Assembly (NCBI RefSeq): GCF_021533195.1
Contig: NZ_JAJNKB010000003.1
Coordinates: 645,001-709,000, forward strand
DNA: 64,000 bases
Direction of reading: 5' to 3'
Source: Portibacter marinus
GTDB lineage: Bacteria; Bacteroidota; Bacteroidia; Chitinophagales; Saprospiraceae
Position numbers and translations under genes: made by a program. A model generated the notes under the pieces. It did not search any database. It saw nothing but the letters and a program-made list of their open reading frames with translations, and was not told the origin of the DNA. Each line of letters starts with the position of its first letter. The first letter of the stretch is position 1. This document shows positions 14,945-23,931 of this stretch, in pieces.

Positions 14945-16414
14945 TTAATTTCTCTTTCCTCCCCCTCCTCCTAAGTATGGATATTGATCAAACCCCTTAA
15001 AATGTGGATCGCCTGCTCTGGGATCATTTGCTTTTAAAAGTTCCTTATTTAATTTTAAACGTAAATCCTTCAAGGTTTCCTGGTAAGCCGGATCAAGGGC
15101 CAGGTTGACCACCTGATCGGGGTCTTTAATAACATCATATAATTCTTCTGCAGGTCTTTTTGCAAAACATAATTCATACGATCTCCTATGATAGGGGTCT
15201 TTGTCTTTATTTTCTACAATATAATCTTTTGTGGGACCTCCATCACAATCTGCAAACCATTGATCTGGATAATTAGTAGATCCTATTTTGCCTGTTCCGG
15301 ATGGCCATCTATCGGGTTCGTAGTTTTGAATATATAAGAACTTATGATTTCGATAACCTCTTGATGGATATCCGCCCATATCCGGCTTTTCCTGAGATGG
15401 AACATGTCGCTCTTTTCCAAAGATCACGTGATCTCGCAATGGCTCGCTATCATCCTCATTGTATTTGCTGTTGATTAAAGAGGCAAAGCTTCTTCCGGTC
15501 ATTTCCGAGGGTACGTCTATCTGAGCCAATTCCAAAAGCGTTGGGGCGATATCTACAAATGAAGCAAATTCATTGATCTTTGACTCTGGATTGATCTTGC
15601 TTCCCCACCTGATTGCAAATGGAACCCTGACACCAGCATCATAGATATTGCTTTTACACCGGGGAAACGGCATTCCATGATCTCCTGTCATGATTATAAT
15701 GGTTTCTTCCAGAATTCCCCTGTCTTCTAAATTTTTCAAGACAGATCCCACCAAACTATCCCACCTTTGAACTTCAAAATAATAGTCGGCGACATCACTT
15801 CTTACCGTTTCAACATCAGGAAAATGATCAAACATATGCACTTGAGAAAGGTCTATACCACTTTCCTCGCCTGAACCAGCCTTATATCCTCGATGAGGAT
15901 CTGACGTTCCCTGCCAGAAGACGAATGGCTCATCTTGTGATACCGTTTCCAGAAATTGAGATATGGAGTCATAAGCCTGTCCTCCCGGATGCTGACCATG
16001 ATGCTTTATCCAGTCCTCGGCGTTACCTGGACCCCAGGTTTTGGCTTTGCTTCGACCAGAGGCATAACCTTGGTCCATCAATAAATGAATAAAGCTTTCA
16101 TGCTCTAAAGGCAAGGTACTCCATAAATTGGCCCCAGATCCCAGTTCCCAATGATGCTTTCCGGTAAGAAATGCATTTCTACTCGGTGTGCAGGACGGAC
16201 TGGAAACATACATATGATTGAAAAGCGCACCCTCTCTTGCGATGCGATCGAAATGAGGGGTCTGTATCACACTATCCCCATAGGCACCCGAATGTGGCCA
16301 ACCCCAATCATCTGCCAGACAAATTACAATATTAGGTCTGTTGACAATCGTTGCTTGCCCGGAACTGAAATTTAAAATGAAAAAATGGATAAAAAATAAA
16401 GCGGCATTCTTCAT
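14945..16414 (-). CDS. Secreted sulfatase (heparan N-sulfatase-like)
   Basis: A 489-residue protein with a signal peptide (residues 1-20). The sulfatase signature CTPSR (C75) holds the cysteine that a formylglycine-generating enzyme converts to formylglycine. The metal-site motifs are ADDWGW near residue 35 and GDHGMPFPRCK. The overall pattern resembles sulfamidases, which remove sulfate from sulfated sugars. The C-terminal part (ELYDVIKDPDQVVNLA) is typical of S1 sulfatases. The product is likely periplasmic or surface-exposed and used on sulfated polysaccharides. It is a lone sulfatase: no glycoside hydrolase or SusCD pair lies beside it, and no formylglycine-generating enzyme is encoded in the window. 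It follows thiL on the same strand after 60 bp. Confidence 0.88.
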   Translation of the reverse strand: MKNAALFFIHFFILNFSSGQATIVNRPNIVICLADDWGWPHSGAYGDSVIQTPHFDRIAREGALFNHMYVSSPSCTPSRNAFLTGKHHWELGSGANLWSTLPLEHESFIHLLMDQGYASGRSKAKTWGPGNAEDWIKHHGQHPGGQAYDSISQFLETVSQDEPFVFWQGTSDPHRGYKAGSGEESGIDLSQVHMFDHFPDVETVRSDVADYYFEVQRWDSLVGSVLKNLEDRGILEETIIIMTGDHGMPFPRCKSNIYDAGVRVPFAIRWGSKINPESKINEFASFVDIAPTLLELAQIDVPSEMTGRSFASLINSKYNEDDSEPLRDHVIFGKERHVPSQEKPDMGGYPSRGYRNHKFLYIQNYEPDRWPSGTGKIGSTNYPDQWFADCDGGPTKDYIVENKDKDPYHRRSYELCFAKRPAEELYDVIKDPDQVVNLALDPAYQETLKDLRLKLNKELLKANDPRAGDPHFKGFDQYPYLGGGGGKRN

Positions 16415-16474
16415 CAGGGAAATATTGAATTGAATACTTAATATACAAAAGCTTCTTTACAATTCAGGTTTGAA

Positions 16475-17500
16475 TTAAAAGTGCTTCCAGCCCTGGGCTT
16501 TCAGCGTATGCATATTTCCACTGGTAGTTTTTAATTTAATTCCGTCTGCTGCCTCCGTCATTTCACCAATGATGAATAAATCGTCCATGGTTATGATTTT
16601 CCCCAGATCATCAGGATCTACCGTGAACAGTAATTCATAATCCTCACCACCATTTAATGCACATGTGACCGGATCAAGCTGAAACTTGAGTGCCATTGAT
16701 TCAGTATCTGGATGGATGGGGATTTTTGACTCTTCAATCACAGCACCCGTTTTGGACTGCTTACACAGATGAAATACTTCCGAAGCCAGACCATCGGAGA
16801 TATCGATCATTGCGGTAGGCTTAAAACCTCCATCTCTAATGGCTTTAACTATATCCCATCGCGCCTCTGGCTTCAGTTGGCGGCCAATGATGTATTCCTG
16901 ATCTTCAAGATCGGTTTTAACAGAAGGGTCATCGAGAAAAAGCTGCTTTTCCCGTTCTAATATTTGCAATCCAATATAGGCTGCACCCAGATCTCCTGAT
17001 ACGCAAATGATATCTCCTGCTTTCGCTCCATCTCTGTATACAATGCTTTCTTTCGCAGCATGACCAATAGCTGTTACTGAAACGATCATACCTTTAGGAG
17101 AGGAGGTCATATCGCCGCCTATCAGGTCAACTTTATAATATTCACAGGCTGCCAACACTCCGGCATAAAACTCATCTAATGCTTCGACAGAAAACCGATT
17201 AGAAATCGCCAGTGAAATCATGATCTGGCTAGGAACAGCATTCATCGCATAAATGTCTGAAACATTAACCACCACAGATTTGTAGCCCAGATGCTTCAAC
17301 GGACTATACATCAAGTCAAAATGGATACCTTCCACAAGCATGTCAGTGGAAACAACGGTTTCTAATCCCAGCGACTGGATCACTGCTGCATCATCTCCCA
17401 CACTTTTCACCGTACTTTCCTGTACGTCGACAAAATATTTAGTGAGATGCTCTATCAATCCAAACTCCCCTAATTCGTTGACGTCGGTTCTTCCTTCCAT
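16475..17500 (-). CDS. thiL: Thiamine-monophosphate kinase
   Basis: A 341-residue PurM/SelD-like ATP-dependent kinase that makes thiamine diphosphate from thiamine monophosphate in the cytoplasm. Visible motifs are GEFGLIEHL, SVGDDAAVI (ATP/Mg site), STDMLVEGIHFD, VVNVSDIYAMNA and GGDMTSSP, with the late DISDGLASE and NGGEDYELLFTV. The length is normal. Its start lies 31 bp inside the upstream pseudouridine-synthase gene, so translation of the two is coupled. The YjbQ-like protein at 39027 is the other possibly thiamine-linked gene in the window. Confidence 0.93.
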   Translation of the reverse strand: MEGRTDVNELGEFGLIEHLTKYFVDVQESTVKSVGDDAAVIQSLGLETVVSTDMLVEGIHFDLMYSPLKHLGYKSVVVNVSDIYAMNAVPSQIMISLAISNRFSVEALDEFYAGVLAACEYYKVDLIGGDMTSSPKGMIVSVTAIGHAAKESIVYRDGAKAGDIICVSGDLGAAYIGLQILEREKQLFLDDPSVKTDLEDQEYIIGRQLKPEARWDIVKAIRDGGFKPTAMIDISDGLASEVFHLCKQSKTGAVIEESKIPIHPDTESMALKFQLDPVTCALNGGEDYELLFTVDPDDLGKIITMDDLFIIGEMTEAADGIKLKTTSGNMHTLKAQGWKHF

Positions 17501-18198
17501 AATTCAAATTTATCTTGTGATAATTCTTCATGCATCGATTTAAACGCGTTCCATACCGGATCATCAGGTAATGCAGCCTGGGCATATATTTTTTTATGGC
17601 CTAAATAAACCTGCAAACTGTATGCATGAAGGTGAATCGATCTATCTTTATTGCTTCTCCGTGCGCCGTATTTTACATCTCCTTTGATAGGTGATCCAAT
17701 TGCACTCAATTGCGCTCTGATCTGATGAAATCTCCCGGTCTCTATTCGAATCTTAAGCAAAGTGTAGTGATCACTGGTCGCCAATGTTTCATATTCTAAC
17801 ACAGCTTCCTTAGACTTACCTGATTTAGATCCCGCCAATAAGCTCTTCCTTTGTTTTTTATCATGCAATAGGTAATGTGTCAACTTGCCGTTCGCAGGAA
17901 CAGGAGGATTTTTTACTGCAGCCAGGTATTCTTTTTTAAAATCTTCGTTTTGACCTGATAAAAGATCATTTAGATATGCTGCAACTTTTTTTCGCTTGGC
18001 AAACAGCATGACACCACTGGTGGGTTTGTCTAATCGGTGAACGAGGTAAAGAGGTTTATGTACAAAATTCTCTAATCCAGCATGGATGGACTGCCCATCT
18101 GTATGGTCATCCTGTGCGCTTGACCCGGCTGGTTTGTTGACAATGAGGCATTCTGAGTCCTGATATATGATTGTTTTATCCAAAGATTGTTTAGTCAT
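17470..18198 (-). CDS. RluA-family pseudouridine synthase (no S4 domain)
   Basis: A 242-residue enzyme that isomerises uridine in rRNA or tRNA. The catalytic aspartate is D57 in VHRLDKPTSGVMLFAK. The later motifs RFHQIRAQLS and GDVKYG and the basic IHLHA complete the fold. There is no N-terminal S4 RNA-binding domain, so it resembles the TruC/short RluA branch; the target base cannot be told. Its ATG overlaps the stop of the 48-residue gene upstream (ATGA), and its 3' end overlaps thiL by 31 bp, giving a three-gene translationally coupled unit. Confidence 0.88.
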   Translation of the reverse strand: MTKQSLDKTIIYQDSECLIVNKPAGSSAQDDHTDGQSIHAGLENFVHKPLYLVHRLDKPTSGVMLFAKRKKVAAYLNDLLSGQNEDFKKEYLAAVKNPPVPANGKLTHYLLHDKKQRKSLLAGSKSGKSKEAVLEYETLATSDHYTLLKIRIETGRFHQIRAQLSAIGSPIKGDVKYGARRSNKDRSIHLHAYSLQVYLGHKKIYAQAALPDDPVWNAFKSMHEELSQDKFELWKEEPTSTN

Positions 18199-18341
18199 TC
18201 CAATTCTTCATAATCTGTGAACTCTTCTATCTCTTCTTTTTCTCGTTTAGGAGGAAAATTGTACTCTCGTTTAGCCTGATCCTTCAATTGATAGAATCGA
18301 TAGACTATGTAGATGATGCCGATTAAAAGAATGTACTTCAT
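18195..18341 (-). CDS. 48-residue single-pass membrane protein
   Basis: A short open frame from ATG 18341 to TGA 18195. The protein begins MKYILLIGIIYIVYRFYQLK, one hydrophobic helix (residues 2-17) followed by a charged tail (KREKEEIEEFTDYEELE). Support for being real: its TGA overlaps the ATG of the pseudouridine synthase gene (ATGA), a TAnnTTTG element lies 18 bp upstream, and hydrophobic-helix-plus-acidic-tail proteins of this size (DUF4834-like) are common in Bacteroidota. It is probably an inner-membrane protein; function unknown. Confidence 0.68.
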   Translation of the reverse strand: MKYILLIGIIYIVYRFYQLKDQAKREYNFPPKREKEEIEEFTDYEELE

Positions 18342-18358
18342 ACCTCAATTCTGTCTTA

Positions 18359-18366
18359 CAAAGGTA
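18359..18366 (-). promoter_or_regulatory. -7 element for the 48-residue gene / rluA-type / thiL unit
   Basis: The minus strand reads TACCTTTG, a perfect TAnnTTTG, 18 bp upstream of the ATG at 18341. The nearest upstream TTG (18383-18381) is 14 bp away, not the preferred 19, so the -33 half is unclear. Confidence 0.45.
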
Positions 18367-18441
18367 TAACTATAATTTGACAATGAAAATTCCATCACTG
18401 ATGGACCATTTGGATCTGTGCGATAATGCTACCACATTGAT

Positions 18442-18828
18442 TTAAAGAACCTCCTCTTTCTTATTGTGAAACTTAATCTCCACCAATAGTAATGAAAGAA
18501 GTGTGATCAGTGCAATCAGCAAACCCAAAAACTCACGAACCAATTCAATATAAGGGGAGCTGGCCTTCATGCTCTCAACGATGGTGGGCATGCCATCCCT
18601 TATCCAGGCAATGGTCCCTGGAAGTAGAAAGGTCATCCATATGAATGTTGCCACAATAGTAATGTAGATGTATAGCTCTTTATTTTTTTTGAAAGCAGTA
18701 GCAAAGGATAGCAAACTTACAATGAGATAGTAGAATATCCACTTTAAACCGTCCGGATCATTCCATTGAAAATAAGCAAATAGTAAAAAGAGCAATCCGA
18801 CTATTGAACATCCTATTTTTCTTGCCAT
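18442..18828 (-). CDS. TMEM220-like four-helix membrane protein
   Basis: A 128-residue protein with four hydrophobic segments (about 7-20, 28-45, 52-72 and 98-118). The segment FAYFQWNDPDG after the first helix matches the hallmark N-D-P-D motif of the TMEM220 family, which is of unknown function and found in eukaryotes and Bacteroidota. It starts 3 bp after the TonB-dependent receptor gene and is the last gene of a three-gene minus-strand unit (isomerase, receptor, TMEM220). No charged or catalytic residues in the helices suggest an activity. Confidence 0.7.
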   Translation of the reverse strand: MARKIGCSIVGLLFLLFAYFQWNDPDGLKWIFYYLIVSLLSFATAFKKNKELYIYITIVATFIWMTFLLPGTIAWIRDGMPTIVESMKASSPYIELVREFLGLLIALITLLSLLLVEIKFHNKKEEVL

Positions 18829-18831
18829 TTT

Positions 18832-21051
18832 CTAAAATTCAATTCTATATGCCAGCACTGGTATGAGTCCCAACTGATTTTGTATAAATGTTTCTCCCGT
18901 CAGATAGTCGTAGTTGGTAAATGCCGCATTTTCTACATTACTGATGTTCTGAATATCTAAAGAAATGCTTTTAGCAAACCGGCGATGATTTCCTTTCCTC
19001 AAATTATAAACAAATCGAAAATCCATTCGATAGTACGAATCTAAGAAGTTGGAAGGTGCCTGACTGAAATCATATTGAAGGCCTGACGAAAGGGTGCTTT
19101 CAGGGTCAATTGTAAATTCATTCAGTCCACCCCTTGTATGGATGGAAAAGCTGGTTACCCATTCTCTGTCCTTCGATAGCTTTCGCTGATAACTTACTAA
19201 GAGATTATAACTTTCATTAAACGAAAATGTATTGGTGGTCCATTCATCGATACCTGCTTTGTATTCACTATTGAAAAAGCTGGCATTACCACTCAGATTA
19301 AGGTTTTTGATCACGAGATCCTTGGTTGAAAATCCAAGGGCAACCCCTCTAACTCTGGCAATTCCCAAATAGCTCGGATCCACTAACTCCTGCTGGTCAA
19401 CTCCTGTAAATTGGGAGTAATAGGTATTATTTTCTATTAAAATATTCCTCATGTTATGATAGAAGCCATTGACAAAAAGAGAGAGATTTTCATTTCGTAT
19501 TCTGAAAAAAGCATCCAGATGATCACCAATCATTTCTTCAGGTATGAAATCATAAGTAAATTGCGAAGGTGAAATCAGCTGACTGTTTCTTCTGTAGGCG
19601 GCCTCGAAACTATATTTCTGAGATAGCTCAATGATGGCTTTAGCCGAAGGGTGCAAAATGCTTTTTTGAGTAAAAGTATTATAAGAGAGGCCGGAACCAA
19701 CGGTGAAATATAGCCTATTGAAGGCTAACTTATAATTGACAAACGGAAATAGATTTGTATTGGTAAATGATTTATCCCTATTGATTACTGGGCCGTCTAA
19801 AAATAACTCGTCGCTTCTTTGATCATTGAGGTTGTGAAAATTGAATCCAAAATCAAAGTTGTTTCTGTTTAATTTAACCAAACCACTCCAAATAGATTGT
19901 GAAATCTGATTGGTGCCGAAAGGAGCAAGAATCAAAGTAGAAGAAACGCGTTGATCCCGCTTGGTTGAAAAGTTAAGCGCAGATTCTAATTTGTAGTTCT
20001 TAAATCTCTTCTCATAATTCAAACCGCTCACCAACAACCTCGAATCGTAGTCAATTGTTTGTAGATCCTTGAAACTTTCTGCTTCTGCGCGATCAGCAAT
20101 AGTATCTTTATAGTTATGGTTGATGCCCAAGGTCAGGTGTCCTGTGAGCTTTTCATCTTCCTTATCTATAAGATCGAATTTGCTAAAGAGATCCTGGTAA
20201 ACAATTTCCTCTCCTCCAAAATCAAGACCTAATGGACCCGTTAAAATCCCCACCGTAGAATAACGATAATTTAGTTGAACACCCGGAAACTGCTCTCCTT
20301 CATATCCATACCCAGCTTCCAGCCCAATCAGACTTAGATTTAAGTAGGTATTGTTATAATCAGAAAGTTCGATATTGGCATTTCCTGCAATGCTATTCGT
20401 AGCAGTAAGATCATAGGGTGCGCCTTGAAAGTCAAAATTACCAATCACCTGACCACTGAACATGTTGACCCCGCCTGCATTTGCGCTGCTTAAGTCTGAT
20501 AGCGTACCCGCATTGCTGAGGTGGTTCGGATTGATGATCAAAGCACCATTGACATTCCAGTTGATTAGATTAGGCGCAAAACCCTTGTATAATATAGTAT
20601 TGGCCTGATCGTTAGAGGTACTGAATCCGGGAGCTTTTAATAAAAGCCTGGAAGGATCTTCATAAGCACCTGGCAATATTTGAAATTCTTTACGATCAAA
20701 ACTGACATCATTGCTGAGAAAAGGATTGGCAATGATGATCGGATTGACGGCAATATTAGATTCATCGACTACCAGTAAGAAAACCATGCTGGAATATTCG
20801 CTATAATCTCTCGTTATACTTCTGTAGCCCAGATAACTAACTTTTAGTTGTAGCAAATTTTCGGAGCTAGCCAAAGTAAAGGATCCATCTGTATTAGTGG
20901 TGACCAATGCGCTGTCGGACTCATAGATGGCCAACACAGATGCGCCGATTAATGGATCCAAAGTTTCTTCATCCAGCACTCTACCCCGAATCTCCTGGGC
21001 AGCTAACCATTGGCCTAAAGCCAAACACAAAACAAAAATTATATTTCTCAA
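18832..21051 (-). CDS. TonB-dependent outer-membrane receptor with carboxypeptidase-like domain
   Basis: A 739-residue outer-membrane protein starting at a TTG whose last bases overlap the stop of the isomerase gene (TTGA). A signal peptide (residues 1-18) is followed by a CarboxypepD_reg-like domain (EIRGRVLDEETLDPLIGASV, about 20-100). A plug-like region (residues about 120-230) has LSNAGTLSDLSSANAGGVNMFSG, and a beta-barrel runs to the C-terminal aromatic residue (AYRIEF, ending in F). The carrier specificity is unknown, and no SusD partner is adjacent. The barrel is shorter than SusC proteins, so it resembles siderophore/vitamin-type receptors more than polysaccharide importers. Confidence 0.85.
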   Translation of the reverse strand: MRNIIFVLCLALGQWLAAQEIRGRVLDEETLDPLIGASVLAIYESDSALVTTNTDGSFTLASSENLLQLKVSYLGYRSITRDYSEYSSMVFLLVVDESNIAVNPIIIANPFLSNDVSFDRKEFQILPGAYEDPSRLLLKAPGFSTSNDQANTILYKGFAPNLINWNVNGALIINPNHLSNAGTLSDLSSANAGGVNMFSGQVIGNFDFQGAPYDLTATNSIAGNANIELSDYNNTYLNLSLIGLEAGYGYEGEQFPGVQLNYRYSTVGILTGPLGLDFGGEEIVYQDLFSKFDLIDKEDEKLTGHLTLGINHNYKDTIADRAEAESFKDLQTIDYDSRLLVSGLNYEKRFKNYKLESALNFSTKRDQRVSSTLILAPFGTNQISQSIWSGLVKLNRNNFDFGFNFHNLNDQRSDELFLDGPVINRDKSFTNTNLFPFVNYKLAFNRLYFTVGSGLSYNTFTQKSILHPSAKAIIELSQKYSFEAAYRRNSQLISPSQFTYDFIPEEMIGDHLDAFFRIRNENLSLFVNGFYHNMRNILIENNTYYSQFTGVDQQELVDPSYLGIARVRGVALGFSTKDLVIKNLNLSGNASFFNSEYKAGIDEWTTNTFSFNESYNLLVSYQRKLSKDREWVTSFSIHTRGGLNEFTIDPESTLSSGLQYDFSQAPSNFLDSYYRMDFRFVYNLRKGNHRRFAKSISLDIQNISNVENAAFTNYDYLTGETFIQNQLGLIPVLAYRIEF

Positions 21052-22100
21052 ATACCCATTATTTTATTCAATAAATCCTGATCTACCTCTTGTCCGGCGA
21101 AGTCATCAAATGCTCTTTTAACCGTCTGAATGATATGGCTTTCAATGAATGGAGCTCCTTCAGCAGCACCCTGTGCAGAATCTTTAATACAACATTCCCA
21201 TTCTAAAACTGCCCAAGAATCATAATCATACTGGGACAATTTACTAAATATACTTCCGAAATCAACTTGTCCATCGCCAAGTGATCTGAATCTTCCGGGT
21301 CTGTCTACCCAATTTTGGTAACCACCGTAAACACCTGCACGTCCGCTGGGATTATACTCAGCATCCTTCACATGAAATGCCTTTATTCTTTCATGATATA
21401 TATCTATAAAAGCAAGATAATCCATTTGCTGAAGTACAAAATGGGAAGGATCGTAATTGATATTGGCCCTTTTGTGGCCACCGCAAGCCTCTACAAACAT
21501 CTCAAATGTCAATCCATCATGAAGGTCTTCACCCGGATGTAATTCATAACAGATATCAACGCCATTGTCCTCGGCTACATCAAGTATGGGTTTCCACCTT
21601 CGGGAAAGTTCTTCAAACGCAGATTCCACTAATCCTGCAGGACGTTGTGGCCAGGGATACATGGTCTGCCAAATTAGAGCACCAGAAAAGGTGACATGTG
21701 CATTAAGACCCAGGTTTTTACTGGCCTGCGTGGTCCAATTGACCTGTTGTACAGCCCAATCTGTTCTTGCTTTAGAGTTGCCGTGTACTTCCTTAGGGGC
21801 AAAGGCATTAAAAAGATCATCGTAGGCTGGATTCACTGCTACCAATTGTCCTTGAAGGTGTGAAGCTAATTCCGTTATCTCCAGACCATGATCCTTTATT
21901 TTCCCTTTGAGTTCATCACAATAACTTTTACTAGTAGCTGCCTTCTCCAGGTCCATTAACCTTGCATCCCATGTCGGAATTTGAATGCCTTTGTAACCTA
22001 AATCTGCCATGTATTTGCAAATCCCATCTAAAGAATTAAATGGTTCTTCATCTGCCATAAACTGAGCAAGGAATATCGCTGGTCCCTTTATCGTCTTCAT
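21048..22100 (-). CDS. Sugar-phosphate isomerase/epimerase-like TIM-barrel protein
   Basis: A 350-residue cytoplasmic protein of the xylose-isomerase-like TIM barrel (AP_endonuc_2) superfamily. Characteristic pieces are LGYKGIQIPTWDARL (strand 1-2), ICYELHPGED (metal ligand Glu and His region), NINYDPSHFVLQQMD (Asp-x-x-His metal motif), FHVKDAEY and a C-terminal AVLEWECC. The metal ligands E/D/H/E therefore appear intact. Members isomerise or epimerise sugars, inositols or keto-sugars; the substrate is not predictable. It is the first gene of a unit with the TonB-dependent receptor and the TMEM220-like gene, so the imported ligand may be its substrate source (inference). Confidence 0.82.
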   Translation of the reverse strand: MKTIKGPAIFLAQFMADEEPFNSLDGICKYMADLGYKGIQIPTWDARLMDLEKAATSKSYCDELKGKIKDHGLEITELASHLQGQLVAVNPAYDDLFNAFAPKEVHGNSKARTDWAVQQVNWTTQASKNLGLNAHVTFSGALIWQTMYPWPQRPAGLVESAFEELSRRWKPILDVAEDNGVDICYELHPGEDLHDGLTFEMFVEACGGHKRANINYDPSHFVLQQMDYLAFIDIYHERIKAFHVKDAEYNPSGRAGVYGGYQNWVDRPGRFRSLGDGQVDFGSIFSKLSQYDYDSWAVLEWECCIKDSAQGAAEGAPFIESHIIQTVKRAFDDFAGQEVDQDLLNKIMGI

Positions 22101-22167
22101 TATTTGTATTTTAGTAGGTGAGCTGTGAATTTAGAAATATTAGCTTAAATTAGAAAAATTTTATCCG

Positions 22168-22977
22168 ATGGAAGAGATTATACAATATTTCGAAACCATA
22201 CCATCTTTGCATCGAACACTCATCTTGGTGGGAGGCATCACTTTTTTCTGGATTTTAGAAGGGATTATTCCCATCACCAGATTTTCCTATAAAAAATTCC
22301 GGCATGCAGGACCCAATCTCTTTTTTACCCTCACGACCATCATCGTAAATCTTGCATTTGCATTTTTGATTGTAAAGACAAGTGATTGGGCAACGGCATC
22401 TGAGTTTGGCGCCATTCATTTGATCTCGATGCCGATCTGGGTACAATTAATTCTGGGATTATTGATTTTGGATCTGGTAGGAGCATGGTTGATACATTGG
22501 ATCGAACATCAAGTCCCTTTCATGTGGAAATTTCACGTGATTCACCATTCTGATAAGGAAGTAGATACCACCACTGCCTTACGACATCACCCCGGCGAGT
22601 CCATTTTTAGGGCAGCTTTCACCACGCTTGCTGTCTTATTAGCTGGAGCGCCTATATGGATGGTGATGCTTTACCAAAGCATCTCGGCAGTACTTAGCCA
22701 ATTTAATCATGCCAACATGAAAATGCCACTTTGGTTAGATAAAGTCATTCGAACTGTGATAGTGACGCCAGGCATGCACAGAATTCACCATCATTTTCAA
22801 AGACCCCAGACCGATACGAATTATGGTAACATTTTCTCAATATGGGATCGGATTTTTGGGACCTACCATGACATGCCTTCGGAAGATATCGTTTATGGTC
22901 TCGATGTATTCGAAGGTGATTCACAGAACCTGGGAAAATTACTAAAAGTTCCTATGGAAAAAGGCAAATATAGATAG
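22168..22977 (+). CDS. Sterol desaturase / fatty acid hydroxylase family protein
   Basis: A 269-residue integral membrane protein with hydrophobic segments near 15-30, 45-70, 85-110 and 150-170. The di-iron histidine clusters of the family are all visible: HWIEHQ, then FHVIHHSD, then LRHHPGE, and MHRIHHHFQRPQTDTNYGNIFSIWDRIFGTY at the C-terminus. Such enzymes use O2 to hydroxylate or desaturate lipids, carotenoids or alkylglycerols at the inner membrane. It is divergent from the isomerase gene (67 bp). The substrate is unknown. Confidence 0.88.
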   Translation: MEEIIQYFETIPSLHRTLILVGGITFFWILEGIIPITRFSYKKFRHAGPNLFFTLTTIIVNLAFAFLIVKTSDWATASEFGAIHLISMPIWVQLILGLLILDLVGAWLIHWIEHQVPFMWKFHVIHHSDKEVDTTTALRHHPGESIFRAAFTTLAVLLAGAPIWMVMLYQSISAVLSQFNHANMKMPLWLDKVIRTVIVTPGMHRIHHHFQRPQTDTNYGNIFSIWDRIFGTYHDMPSEDIVYGLDVFEGDSQNLGKLLKVPMEKGKYR

Positions 22978-23147
22978 CCGAGGTAATGGTCCGACTTTTA
23001 GTGGATGATGTCTTTACTATTCTACCTATAGAAATAAAATTTCAACCTTCCTTATACCACCTTCGTCGATTTTTTTAAACCATATGTAGTTACCAGCTTT
23101 AGTGAATGCAACCTTAAATAGGATGTTTCGTCCATTAAGTAAAAAAG

Positions 23148-23930
23148 ATGCGAAATAAAATTCTACTGCTATTACTACTATTTTCCCAAATTGCACTAAC
23201 GCAACAAAGTTCCAGTATTTTCTTAAAGTCAGGTGTCGCTTTTAATACTCTACAAGATGGGAGTTTTTCTGATTTATCGTATAACGGTTTAAACATGTAT
23301 TACGCTTTCAGTTTCAACCGGGAGCTACCACGCTCAGAATTTCAAGTAGAGGTCGCATACATTAATGGCCAATTGAAAAACCCATTAAAATCAGACGAAG
23401 TTTTGATTAAAAGCATTGACCGAAATTTTATCAATGCAAATATTTCATACAGGAAAAAGGTTTGTTACAAAGGGTTAGATTTGGCTATAGGTTTGTCCAA
23501 TTCGACTTATTACGATCTATCTACTTATCCACTGCCAGCAAATAATCAAGTGAGCTATGAATTAACAAGCTCATTGAATGCTTTTGCGAGATTAAATATT
23601 CTCCTGACTCAGCATTTAAATTATCGGTTGACTACCAACATCCCAATGGTGAGTGCTTCGATCCGTCCACTGGATGGAGGATTATTTCACCAAAAGGATA
23701 TGGAATTTGATTTAGTCGGCGCTTTAAACTCTGCCAATTTTTACCCGACCAATAAGATCTTTTTCTTGCATTTCAACCATGCTATAGGTATCAAATGGAA
23801 AGATAGGCCAATAGAAATTTACTATGATTATTTCGGAGGCTACAACAAAGTAATCGATAAGAAAGGTAGTGCCGTACAGACAATAGGTATAGCATTTCCC
23901 ATCTACTCAAATTTAAAATCACATAATTAA
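23148..23930 (+). CDS. Predicted outer-membrane beta-barrel protein
   Basis: A 260-residue protein with a signal peptide (residues 1-18: leucine-rich core, then LTQQ). The mature part shows alternating hydrophobic/polar strands with many aromatics (FNRELPRSEFQVEVAYI, YEIYYDYFGGY-type C-terminal strands), consistent with a small outer-membrane barrel. I do not recognise a named family. It starts 171 bp after the hydroxylase gene, and its stop is followed by the S41 protease start after one base, so the two form a pair. The spacer 22978-23147 holds no recognisable promoter or hairpin. Confidence 0.6.
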   Translation: MRNKILLLLLLFSQIALTQQSSSIFLKSGVAFNTLQDGSFSDLSYNGLNMYYAFSFNRELPRSEFQVEVAYINGQLKNPLKSDEVLIKSIDRNFINANISYRKKVCYKGLDLAIGLSNSTYYDLSTYPLPANNQVSYELTSSLNAFARLNILLTQHLNYRLTTNIPMVSASIRPLDGGLFHQKDMEFDLVGALNSANFYPTNKIFFLHFNHAIGIKWKDRPIEIYYDYFGGYNKVIDKKGSAVQTIGIAFPIYSNLKSHN

Positions 23931-23931
23931 G

